Below, piece by piece: positions 25,761 through 35,390 of a stretch of 64,000 nucleotides of DNA; within the stretch, counting starts at the first letter, position 1, and the number at the start of each line of letters is the position of its first letter. The position numbers were made by a program, and so were the translations under genes. This DNA comes from an uncultured Paludibaculum sp. Its GTDB lineage: Bacteria; Acidobacteriota; Terriglobia; Bryobacterales; Bryobacteraceae. The stretch lies in assembly GCF_963665245.1 (NCBI RefSeq), contig NZ_OY762269.1:186001-250000 (forward strand), given 5' to 3'. Below the pieces are notes generated by a model. That model had not been told where the DNA came from. It searched no databases and saw only the letters and a list, made by a program, of their open reading frames with translations.

Positions 25761-28667
25761 ATGGCTGAACGTTTCAGGTCTTCCGCCCCTCGTGTATTCA
25801 CAATAGCTCTTTTCCTGACAGCCTTGGCTTTCGCGCAGGGGAAGCGGCCCATCCTGCACAAGGATTTTGATGCCTGGCGATCGATCTCCGGGCAGGTGCT
25901 ATCGCACGACGGCAAGTACCTGGCGTATGCCTACATGCCGCAGGATGGCGACGGAGATGTAGTCGTCCGCGAACTGGCCACCGGGAAGGAGTGGCGCGAG
26001 AACGTGGGCGCCTTGCCCCCGCCCGCCATCGTTCCTGTCGACGTCGAAACGCCGCCCCCACCGCGAACGGTCAAGATCCTGTTCACCAGCGACGGGCAGT
26101 ATCTGGTGGCCCAGACCTACCCGGCGAAGGCTGCGACGGAGCAGGCCAAAAAGGCCCGCAAGAAGCCCGAAGAGATGCCCAAGCAGGGGTTACTCATCGT
26201 GAAACTCGGCAGTGCCGCACCGGCGGCGCGCGTCGACAATGTGAAGAGTTTCCAGGTGCCCTCGAAGGGTGGACCGTGGGTGGCTTACCTCAAGGAGGTG
26301 GCGGCCACGCCGGCTGCGGCCGCCAAGCCTACAGAGCAGGATAGCGACGATGAGGATCAGGGCCGCAGTGCTGGTTCCCGCGCATCAGCCAGCGGCAAGA
26401 AGGAATTCGGCACGGACCTGGTTTTACGTGATCTCACCAAGACCGAGAGCGCCGAGCGGACTTTTGCCAGCGTGTCCGAGTACACCATCGCGCGCGACGG
26501 GGCCACTCTCGTCTACGCCGTTTCTTCGAAGAAAGAAGAAGAGAACGGGGCCTACGCGGTGTCCACGGCCACCAACTCCGCGCCCGCGGCCCTGGCGTCC
26601 GGCAAGGGCAAATACTCCAAGCTCACCTGGAGCCGCGAGCAGGACAAGCTGGCGTTTCTGTTTGACACGAGCGCGATGCTGTGGGACGGCTCGGCCAGCA
26701 AGGCCGTCGAGGTGGTGGCTGCGCAGACGGCAGGACTGCCCGACGGGATGGTTGTGAGCGAGAAAGGGGCGGTGGGTTTCTCTCGCGATGGCAAACGGAT
26801 GTATGTGCCTGTGGCGCCGCCCGCCAAGCCGGAGAAGTCCGAACCGGCTCCGGCCGACGAACGCGTCGTGATGGACCTGTGGCGCTGGAACGACGATCTC
26901 GTCCAGCCAATGCAGAAGGTGCGCGCGAACCAGGAGCGGAACCGGACGTATCGCGGCGTCTATGACATCGCCGGAAAGAAGTATGTCCAACTGGCTACTC
27001 CTTCGATGCAGGTCGTGGTTCCGACCGACGACGGCCTCGGCGCCGTGGGCCTCGACGACCGGCCCTGGCGCAGCAGGATCGATTATGACTCGTCATATCA
27101 GGACGTGTACTTCGTGGACGGAGCCAGCGGGCAGCGCACCCTGTTGCTACGACAATTGCCGGGCGGTGGCGGTCCGGGGGGTAGTGTGCAGATCGCGCCG
27201 GACGGCAAGCACGCGTTCTACTACAACACAAAGGCCTGGCACCTGATGACGCTGCCGGATGGTGCGTCGATCAACGCAACGTCCTCTCTGGGCGTGGCCT
27301 TCTTCGATGAGGAGGACGACACGCCGAATCCGCCGGGCTCGTATGGACATTCGGGTTGGGCGAAGGACAGCCAGAGCTTCTTCGTGAACGACCGCTACGA
27401 CGTCTGGCAGATGTTCGTCGACGGCCGCCCGGCCCGCAACCTGACGTCCGGTGAGGGGCGGAAGGCGAAGATCCAGTTCCGCGTCCAGCGTGTCGACGCC
27501 GTCGATGAGGAGGCCGACCGTGGGTTGGACTCGACGAAGCCATTCACGTTCCGGGCCGAGAGCGAGGACACGCGCGACACCGGATTTTACCGCGTGACGG
27601 GTCTCGGCACGCCACAGCGGCTGTTGTGGGGCCCGAAGAACTACCGCTTCGTAACGCGTGCGAAGGAAGCTGACGCTGTCCTGATCACAGCCGCGCGCTT
27701 TGACGAGTTTCCTGACCTCCACTGGACCAACGTAAACTTCACCGCGCCAAAGAAAGTCACGAACGGCGGCGCGCAGATGGAGCCGTTTCTCTGGGGCAAG
27801 GGTGAGCTGCTCTCGTTTAGGAACACCGATGGGGTGCCGCTGCGAGCTGCACTCTACAAGCCGGCCAACTTCGACCCGAAAAAGAAGTACCCGATGATCG
27901 TGTACATCTACGAGAAGCTGTCCCAGGGTGTCAACACGTTCGTGGAGCCGCGGCCCGGCCACAGCATCAACTTCAGCCAGTACACGTCACAGGGCTATGT
28001 GATCCTGACGCCGGACATCGTGTACACCATCGGAAACCCCGGGCACAGCGCGCTCAAGTGCGTACTGCCGGCCGTGCAGACCGTGGTCGACATGGGCTTC
28101 ATCGACGAGAAGAAGATCGGCATCCAGGGCCACAGTTGGGGCGGCTACCAGATCGCCTACATGGTCACGCAGACCAACCGGTTCCGCGCGGCCGAAGCCG
28201 GAGCCCCCGTGGGCAACATGACGTCGGCCTACAGCGGAATCCGCTGGGGCAGCGGTCAGCCCCGGCAGTTCCAATACGAGAAAACCCAGAGCCGCATCGG
28301 TCCGTCGCTCTACGACAATCCCCTGAAGTATGTGGAGAACTCGCCCATCTTCCAGGTGAAACGCGTGGAGACGCCGCTGCTGATTCTGCACGACGACAAC
28401 GACGACGCCGTGCCGTGGTATCAGGGCATCGAGTTCTTCCTCGCTTTGCGACGCACCGGCAAGGAGGCGTATCTGATGAACTACAACGGCGAACTGCACG
28501 GCCTGCGCCGCCGGCCGGACCAGAAGGACTACGCGATCCGCATGCAGCAGTTCTTCGATCACTTCCTGAAGGATGCCCCGGCGCCCGAGTGGATGGAGAA
28601 GGGCATACCCTACGTCGACCGGGAAGACGAGAAAGAGCGCTTCGAGAAAGCGACGGATCAGCGCTGA
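25761..28667 (+). CDS. S9 prolyl oligopeptidase-family serine peptidase, secreted
   Basis: This 968-residue protein starts at ATG 25761 and has a clear Sec signal (RVFTIALFLTALAFAQG). The N-terminal half is a beta-propeller-like region with several Gly-rich repeats. The C-terminal third is an alpha/beta hydrolase: nucleophile Ser792 in GHSWGGYQ, Asp near 881 in LHDDNDDAVPW, and His913 in GELHGL. Such periplasmic enzymes cut small proline-containing peptides or carry out dipeptidyl cleavage; the specificity cannot be read. It is larger than canonical DPP4 types (about 700-750), with low-complexity Ala/Pro/Lys insertions around residues 120-215. It is followed 3 nt later by a GNAT gene. Confidence 0.9.
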   Translation: MAERFRSSAPRVFTIALFLTALAFAQGKRPILHKDFDAWRSISGQVLSHDGKYLAYAYMPQDGDGDVVVRELATGKEWRENVGALPPPAIVPVDVETPPPPRTVKILFTSDGQYLVAQTYPAKAATEQAKKARKKPEEMPKQGLLIVKLGSAAPAARVDNVKSFQVPSKGGPWVAYLKEVAATPAAAAKPTEQDSDDEDQGRSAGSRASASGKKEFGTDLVLRDLTKTESAERTFASVSEYTIARDGATLVYAVSSKKEEENGAYAVSTATNSAPAALASGKGKYSKLTWSREQDKLAFLFDTSAMLWDGSASKAVEVVAAQTAGLPDGMVVSEKGAVGFSRDGKRMYVPVAPPAKPEKSEPAPADERVVMDLWRWNDDLVQPMQKVRANQERNRTYRGVYDIAGKKYVQLATPSMQVVVPTDDGLGAVGLDDRPWRSRIDYDSSYQDVYFVDGASGQRTLLLRQLPGGGGPGGSVQIAPDGKHAFYYNTKAWHLMTLPDGASINATSSLGVAFFDEEDDTPNPPGSYGHSGWAKDSQSFFVNDRYDVWQMFVDGRPARNLTSGEGRKAKIQFRVQRVDAVDEEADRGLDSTKPFTFRAESEDTRDTGFYRVTGLGTPQRLLWGPKNYRFVTRAKEADAVLITAARFDEFPDLHWTNVNFTAPKKVTNGGAQMEPFLWGKGELLSFRNTDGVPLRAALYKPANFDPKKKYPMIVYIYEKLSQGVNTFVEPRPGHSINFSQYTSQGYVILTPDIVYTIGNPGHSALKCVLPAVQTVVDMGFIDEKKIGIQGHSWGGYQIAYMVTQTNRFRAAEAGAPVGNMTSAYSGIRWGSGQPRQFQYEKTQSRIGPSLYDNPLKYVENSPIFQVKRVETPLLILHDDNDDAVPWYQGIEFFLALRRTGKEAYLMNYNGELHGLRRRPDQKDYAIRMQQFFDHFLKDAPAPEWMEKGIPYVDREDEKERFEKATDQR

Positions 28668-28670
28668 ACG

Positions 28671-29210
28671 ATGGAAACTGAACGTCTGCTCCTGCTGCCG
28701 TGGCGCTTTGAGGATGAGCCGCTGTTTGCGCCCATTGCCACCGATCCCGAGGTGATGCGGCACCTCACGGGTGGCGTGCCCTGGACCAGCGAGCAGATGC
28801 AGGGCTTCATCGCCAAGCAGATCGCTCTCCACGACGAACTGGGTCTGTGCCGCTGGCGGCTACAGCGCAAAGACACGGGCGAGACGATCGGGTTCACGGG
28901 CGTTGGCCGGCTGACGGACGTCGAGGACCTGGAACTCGGCTGGTGGCTGGGGCGGGCCCACTGGGGCCAGGGCTACGCCACTGAAGCCGGCCGCGCCGCT
29001 CTGCGCGATGCCTTTGAGCGATGCGGGCTTACCCGCGTCATCTCCATTACGGTGCCACAGAACCTTCCGTCGCAGCGCGTCATGCGGCGGCTTGGACTCC
29101 TGCCACGGGGCCGGATGGTGTACGCCGGCAAGGAACAGGTCGTGTTTGGGACGACGCGCGACGAGTGGCGCGCCAGCCCGGACTCAGACGGCGCGGGCCA
29201 CGCTGGTTGA
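28671..29210 (+). CDS. GNAT N-acetyltransferase (RimJ/RimL-like)
   Basis: This 179-residue protein follows the S9 gene by 3 nt. It starts METERLLLLPWRFED, typical for RimJ/RimL-type enzymes, and has the acetyl-CoA binding motif A as GWWLGRAHWGQGYATEAGRAALRDAF (about residues 84-109). An R/Q-x-x-G-x-G/A type pattern is visible as WGQGYATEA. The target is unknown; members acetylate protein N-termini or small amines. Its 3' end overlaps the convergent sugar-epimerase gene by 27 nt. Confidence 0.85.
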   Translation: METERLLLLPWRFEDEPLFAPIATDPEVMRHLTGGVPWTSEQMQGFIAKQIALHDELGLCRWRLQRKDTGETIGFTGVGRLTDVEDLELGWWLGRAHWGQGYATEAGRAALRDAFERCGLTRVISITVPQNLPSQRVMRRLGLLPRGRMVYAGKEQVVFGTTRDEWRASPDSDGAGHAG

Positions 29211-30056
29211 AATTGCCTGCCCGGCCGCTTCGCGCAGGAACGTCACGCCCTCGCGCGCGATGGCGTCGACCGACGGAGCAAGGTCGCGCCAGATGCACGC
29301 CGCGGCCGCGATCTCCAGGACGCGCGAGCCGAAGCTTTCGATGACGCACCAGTCGTCATAACCGGTGTCCCGCAAGGCCGCAAAGACCTCGGTCCATTCC
29401 ACATTGCCGGTACCCGGGATGCCGCGATCGTTCTCGCACGTGTGAACGTGGGCGATGTGCTGGCCCAAGCCGCGAATGGCGTCGCCGGCGTGCTTGTCTT
29501 CAATATTTGAGTGGAAGGTGTCGAACAGGATCCCGATGTACGGGTCGTGAACGTCGTCGCAGAGCCTTGCACCATCGGCCGCGGTGTTGAGTACGTAGGT
29601 TTCGAAACGATTGAGCGGCTCCACCGCAAGGGTCACATCATGAGCGCGCAGTGTTGGCGCGAGCGCGCGCAGTTCGTCGACACCGCGCTTCCATTCGTCC
29701 TCAGTACGGCGGCGGCCGGGTAGCTGCCCCACAGGTGCGAGGTAGGGGCCGACGAAAACGGGCGAGCCGATCTCGGCGGCCGCCTCAATGCCGCGTTTGA
29801 TGAAGTCACGGGCGCGGCCACGAATCGACTCGTCGTCGCTCACGAGGCTCAGATCAGCAGTCAGGGCAGAGCAGAATGTGACCTCCAGCCCCTCATTGTG
29901 CGCGGCCTCCCGAATGAGGCGCGCCGGGAACCCTTCGAAGGCGAAGCGGGCCACCTCCACGCCGTCAAAGCCCCACGATTTGATCTGGGGGAGTAGTGGC
30001 AGGTGGCTGAGATCGAATGCAGCGGTCCAGAGGAGAGAATTGATGCCGAATTTCAT
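29184..30056 (-). CDS. Xylose-isomerase-like TIM-barrel epimerase (D-tagatose/psicose 3-epimerase type)
   Basis: This 290-residue protein is of the AP-endonuclease-2/sugar phosphate isomerase type. It has a short KFGINSLLW start, a Glu in SLAVEPLNRFE (residue about 147 by count from the ATG), a second in the last third (CVIESF), and an IGILFDTFHSN Asp/His block. These positions match the metal-binding Glu-Asp-His-Glu set of 3-epimerases. It could act on a keto-sugar. It lies in a minus-strand run downstream of GH51, SDR and an unknown protein, and may be part of a pentose or sugar-acid pathway. Confidence 0.82.
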   Translation of the reverse strand: MKFGINSLLWTAAFDLSHLPLLPQIKSWGFDGVEVARFAFEGFPARLIREAAHNEGLEVTFCSALTADLSLVSDDESIRGRARDFIKRGIEAAAEIGSPVFVGPYLAPVGQLPGRRRTEDEWKRGVDELRALAPTLRAHDVTLAVEPLNRFETYVLNTAADGARLCDDVHDPYIGILFDTFHSNIEDKHAGDAIRGLGQHIAHVHTCENDRGIPGTGNVEWTEVFAALRDTGYDDWCVIESFGSRVLEIAAAACIWRDLAPSVDAIAREGVTFLREAAGQAISTSVARAV

Positions 30057-30206
30057 GATGCGGGTCCTTCAGAATTGACCATTCGAACCGACGAGCGGCG
30101 GGGGGAGCCCGCCGGAGGTTGCAGCGAACTGTCGACACAGCGGGGCTCACCGATGGAACGAGATACGGTGGCTCTCATAGGACGCCTCTGAGCTTATCGT
30201 ATTGCT

Positions 30207-30752
30207 TCATGTGGCGGGATCCTCGGAAAAGATGCGCAGCAACTCCAGCGGGGCCTTGTCACTCGTATTGCGAACCTCGATGCCGCGGCGGGCCGCCTCG
30301 CCCGTCACGAAAATTTCGTCGGGAGTCAGTTGACCGTCGTGCAGGGCGAACGGCGCCTCCATGGCGACCTTCGACGCCTGCCCATGCCCGCGCAGGCACA
30401 GCAGCACGACCGGCCCTTTGTGGTGGAGCCGGTTTGTTTCCCCGGGCGCCAGGGTCCAGTGGTCCGATACGGGGCCGAATTCCACATCATCCAGAGGCTG
30501 CAGCGTGAGGTCACCTTTGTGCCACCGGGCGAGAACGTTCCAGTCCGGAGTCTGAGGGCCGAGGTACCAGTCGCGGAGATGGGCAAAGGCGTCGCGCAGC
30601 GGAATTCGGCGCGCTCCTATGGCGACACAACTGAGATGCGGCTCCGAAATCGAGGCGAGCCAGCGTTCGCCGTCCGCGGCGAAGTTGGGCGCAAGGCGGA
30701 CTACGCCTTCTCCGGCCGCGACCGCTCCACGCAAGAGTGTGACGCTGGGCAT
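30207..30752 (-). CDS. Hypothetical protein, possibly cupin-like
   Basis: This 181-residue protein is not recognised. It is strand-rich. In its second half it has DHWTLAPGETNRLHHKGPVVLLCLRGHG (about residues 96-123), in which the H-x-x and the L-x-G turn recall a degenerate cupin motif. The full metal ligand set is not evident. It lies 45 nt downstream of the SDR gene start-side neighbour and about 150 nt upstream of the epimerase gene on the same strand, so it is probably co-transcribed in the sugar cluster. Confidence 0.45.
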   Translation of the reverse strand: MPSVTLLRGAVAAGEGVVRLAPNFAADGERWLASISEPHLSCVAIGARRIPLRDAFAHLRDWYLGPQTPDWNVLARWHKGDLTLQPLDDVEFGPVSDHWTLAPGETNRLHHKGPVVLLCLRGHGQASKVAMEAPFALHDGQLTPDEIFVTGEAARRGIEVRNTSDKAPLELLRIFSEDPAT

Positions 30753-30797
30753 GACGGCTTCATCCTACACCGCCGTCCGGTGCCGTGGTGAGGCGCC

Positions 30798-31529
30798 TCA
30801 GACCATGCTTGCGCCGCCACCGGCCTGGACGTTCTGCCCGGTAACCCAGCGCGCCTCGTCGGTACACAGCCAGGCGATGACATCGGCTACGTCGGAGGGC
30901 TGTCCCACACGCCCCAGGGGAGACATCCCCGCGGCGATGCCCACCAGAGTGGGGAACTGGTTCAACATGTCCGTGTCGGTGAAGCCGGGGGAGACGGTAT
31001 TAACGGTGATGCTTCGGGGGCCGAGCTCGTGGGCGAGGGCCCGGGTGAGTTGTTCGACAGCGGCTTTGCTGCTGCAGTAGATGGCGCTGCCGGCAGGGCT
31101 GGAGACCGTGGCTCCCGTGGAGATGGAGACGATGCGGCCGCCGTTGCGCAGGCGAAGGGCGGCTTCGCGGCAGCAGAAGTAGGTGCCTCGGGCATTCACG
31201 GAGAAGATCTGGTCGTATTGTTCCTCTGTGGAATCCGCCACCGGCTGGAAGCTGGCAACACCGGCGTTGTTGATGAGGATGTCGAGGGGACCGAAAGCGG
31301 CTTCGGCGGCATCGAAGAGGCGGCGGATATCGGCCACGACGGAGACGTCGGCCTGGACGGCCAGGCCACTGATTTCGGCTGCAAGAGCTTCGGCTTCCGA
31401 GGCGGAGCGGGTGTAGTTGACGATGACCCGTGCGCCTTCGGAAGCGAGGCTGGAGGCAATGGCGCGCCCGATGCCGCGCGACGCGCCAGTGACGATCGCG
31501 GTCTTCCCGCTCAAACGCTGTGAGGACAT
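30798..31529 (-). CDS. Short-chain dehydrogenase/reductase (classical SDR)
   Basis: This 243-residue enzyme starts at ATG 31529 (a longer reading at 31553 adds 8 residues). The cofactor motif TGASRGIGRAIAS lies at about residues 13-25, followed by NNAGV near residue 83. The catalytic Ser/Tyr/Lys comes as SISTG, then YCSSKAA around residues 149-155. The basic residue after the glycine motif (R) suggests NADP(H) preference. The substrate is unknown; the neighbours (GH51 enzyme and epimerase) suggest a sugar or sugar-alcohol. Its start is 43 nt from the GH51 stop. Confidence 0.88.
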   Translation of the reverse strand: MSSQRLSGKTAIVTGASRGIGRAIASSLASEGARVIVNYTRSASEAEALAAEISGLAVQADVSVVADIRRLFDAAEAAFGPLDILINNAGVASFQPVADSTEEQYDQIFSVNARGTYFCCREAALRLRNGGRIVSISTGATVSSPAGSAIYCSSKAAVEQLTRALAHELGPRSITVNTVSPGFTDTDMLNQFPTLVGIAAGMSPLGRVGQPSDVADVIAWLCTDEARWVTGQNVQAGGGASMV

Positions 31530-31572
31530 GCAAGCAGGATAGCGCCCGGACACGGGGTCCGGGCGCTATCCG

Positions 31573-33138
<1,566 letters not shown>

Positions 33139-33293
33139 AGGGCCTCCGTGAACGACTGTGAAGATTCCTGGGTATTCTATCGAGAAAGCGAAGTCGGTGC
33201 ACAGGGCTGGATGTCGGAAAGGACTACGTTTTCTGAAAGGGCTTCCAGCGGCGGTAAGAAGCCGCGGTTTGGCATAGCAATTCAGTGGGCAGG

Positions 33294-33382
33294 TGGTGCC
33301 CGGGGCGGGGATCGAACCCGCACGACCCTTTCGGGTCAACGGATTTTAAGTCCGTTGCGTCTGCCAGTTTCGCCACCCGGGC
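33294..33382 (-). tRNA. tRNA-Leu (anticodon UAA), CCA encoded
   Basis: Read on the minus strand, the gene has a 7-bp acceptor stem GCCCGGG/CCCGGGC, an anticodon loop CTTAAAA giving UAA, a long variable arm with CCCG-AAAG-GGG-type pairing, and the GTTCGATC T-loop. The CCA is encoded at 33294-33296. The long variable arm and discriminator A are as expected for tRNA-Leu. It decodes UUA, a rare codon in this GC-rich sequence. It is the only tRNA in the window. Confidence 0.97.
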
Positions 33383-33624
33383 ATACTGAAAGGAAAGCAC
33401 TTACCGGTCAAGCGCGAAGCGCTATTGTCTTCAGTGTAACGGAATCCCCAAGTCCGGGGTCAGGCCGGCGGCTCTGCTCTGCACCCCAGTCGGGCGACCC
33501 GCTCAAGTTGTCGACCTCTTGCAGGCGCGCACCGGCCCTCTCCATCCCAGGTCCATTGGGTGATCCGCGGCTGTTTGTCGATTTTTTCGTAAAGTCCCCG
33601 GTGACCGTGGCCGATCCGGAGAAG

Positions 33625-34047
33625 ATGCAAGCACAGACAAAGACCTGGTTCCCGTGGAAGGATGCTTACTCCGTCCGGGTCCCCGAAATTGATGCGCAAC
33701 ACAAGCGCCTGGTCGAGATCATCAACCGGTTGCAGGATGCCATGCTTCAGGGGCAGGGCAAGACCGTGATCGCGGCGGTTCTCGCCGATCTGGAGAGCTA
33801 CACCAAGTCCCATTTCACCTTCGAGGAGCAGCTTCTAGCAAGACACGGGTATCCTCAGTTTCTGGCTCACGAAGCCCAACATAAAGGATTCATTGCAAGA
33901 ATGGCGCAGTTTCAGGCCGACTACCGTTCCGGTTCGATCACTCTGACTGTGCCGGTGATGGAGTTCCTGAGGAACTGGCTCACCCAACACATCCTGCAGG
34001 AAGACAGAGCTTACTCCGCCCATTTGGTGGAGGCTCTGCGAGGCTAA
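33625..34047 (+). CDS. Bacteriohemerythrin (non-haem O2-binding protein)
   Basis: This 140-residue single-domain protein has all the di-iron ligands in place: H26 (DAQHKRL), H63 (SHFTFEE) and E67, H82 and H86 (HEAQHKGF), H122 and D127 (QHILQED). It binds O2 or NO, probably as a sensor or scavenger in low oxygen. A GTG at 33601 with eight more residues is possible; ATG 33625 follows CCGGAGAAG. The long reading frame upstream is antisense to GH51 and is ignored. It is followed immediately by a 21-bp inverted repeat. Confidence 0.92.
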   Translation: MQAQTKTWFPWKDAYSVRVPEIDAQHKRLVEIINRLQDAMLQGQGKTVIAAVLADLESYTKSHFTFEEQLLARHGYPQFLAHEAQHKGFIARMAQFQADYRSGSITLTVPVMEFLRNWLTQHILQEDRAYSAHLVEALRG

Positions 34048-34101
34048 GCCCGATAGGCTTCATGCCCCGCTCGCTCGGCCGGGCATGAAGCCTATCCGGC
34101 T
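34047..34101 (+). terminator. Long hairpin after bacteriohemerythrin
   Basis: The arms are 34047-34067 and 34081-34101, 21 bp with one mismatch, separated by a 13-nt loop. It starts on the last base of the stop codon. A hairpin of this length and position is most likely a bidirectional transcription terminator, though no T-run follows it on the plus side. Confidence 0.6.
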
Positions 34102-35390
34102 AACAGAATATCAGTCCTTGGGTTCTTCTGCGGCGCATCGAAGTCTGGGTGGAAGTGACGCCGGAGTCCGTGGACTGCGCCACACACAGCCTGAGCCTGG
34201 CCGCCCAGACCACCGTCCGAATCCCTCCCGAATCCATATGGAAGTGGTCTTTCCGTGAGATTTTGACGATCCGATGCCCACTGTACTTACAGAGCTGGAG
34301 TTCTTTGCCCGGTTCAGCCGAACCCGATCTAGTCGCATGCTTTTGGCGTTGGTGCTTCACGGCCGGCGGATAGACGTACATTTCACTTTTGGACGGCCTC
34401 GGCCCCGAGTCCGGTTTGGAGCGGAAGAACCTGTGCTTTCGGAAGAACGCGGCGAAAAACTCCATGTTTGATTCGAGTGTTTTCTAGCGCGGTGGCCGGC
34501 GCACTGAGTGTCGATCACTCAAAATTGAGCCGAACTACCGAGAGGCCTAGGCCTGTCCTGTTCCTGTATTGCTACTGCGCAATTGCCCGGAGCGCTCGCT
34601 TCGAGCGTCTGTGCATCAGGCCGGAGCTCTGGGCAAAAGTAGTGCAAGTGAAACAAAATAGACAGGTTGACCGGGACCGTAGGGCTCACGCAGACCACAA
34701 CCCTCAGTCGAATAGTCCTGACGTAGTGCAGTAGGAAATCTGGAGTCTGGACCCCAAATAGCGTGACGATCCCCTTCGCTGGCGAGAACCCGGCTCAGCA
34801 ATACGGCGGCCTGGCATGAGTCCATTCTGTCAGGTCGGGATGGCTTAGCAAGGCATATTAAATCGATATTAATACAAAACGCGCTGAATATCTCTTGTGC
34901 GGTATGCCGGAAATGATTACCATGGTGCTTCGTGGAAGTTGCCACGCTACATTGTTGAGCCGGCTTAGTGTAGATCCTCCTCTCCAATGAAAGACAATTA
35001 GCTGCAATAGCCGTCTCGGGGGCGCGACCATTTGTTGGTTCAGCGCCACCGGTGGTGCCCTTCGTGTGCCTCGACAGCGCCCCATGCCTTCGTGCCTGGG
35101 CACTTGCATTCGGTGTTGTTGCTGGTGGCGCATCCACTTCATAGGGAAAGCCCGGGTCATGGGACTCACAGAGCGCGAGCTATGTCCCCCACAATCCCAT
35201 CGATTCCAAGCCCGATCGGACTGGTTCCAGAACTGCCGAGTGTTGTTGCGGCGCAAGGCCCAGCGGATCGCCACGAACGGAATCAGTTCCTCGGTGGGCG
35301 ACCGTATGAGTCTGCGCTGATTCTTTGCATGGGCACGGAATTGGCCTAATCCCAGCTGACAAATCGCCAAGAACAGGAAATTCCCTCAGC
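34102..35390. other. Intergenic stretch without a convincing gene
   Basis: About 1.3 kb between the hemerythrin hairpin and the PAP2/Wzi gene. Short open frames on both strands show no family motif and have poor, Arg/Pro/Ser-rich translations typical of non-coding frames. An upstream region, possibly with decayed coding remnants, and the promoter of the polysaccharide locus could lie here. I see no clear IS ends, tRNA or repeat. Confidence 0.4.

Noticed and set aside
33294..33382. tRNA-Leu as attachment site for an island that includes the polysaccharide locus.
   Set aside because: The tRNA 3' end faces away from the locus, no direct copy of its 3' end was noticed in the window, and no integrase is present.
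34100..34465. 121-residue minus-strand frame (Arg/Lys/Ser-rich) in the 34-35 kb gap.
   Set aside because: No family motif or RBS, and the plus strand is equally open; likely non-coding.
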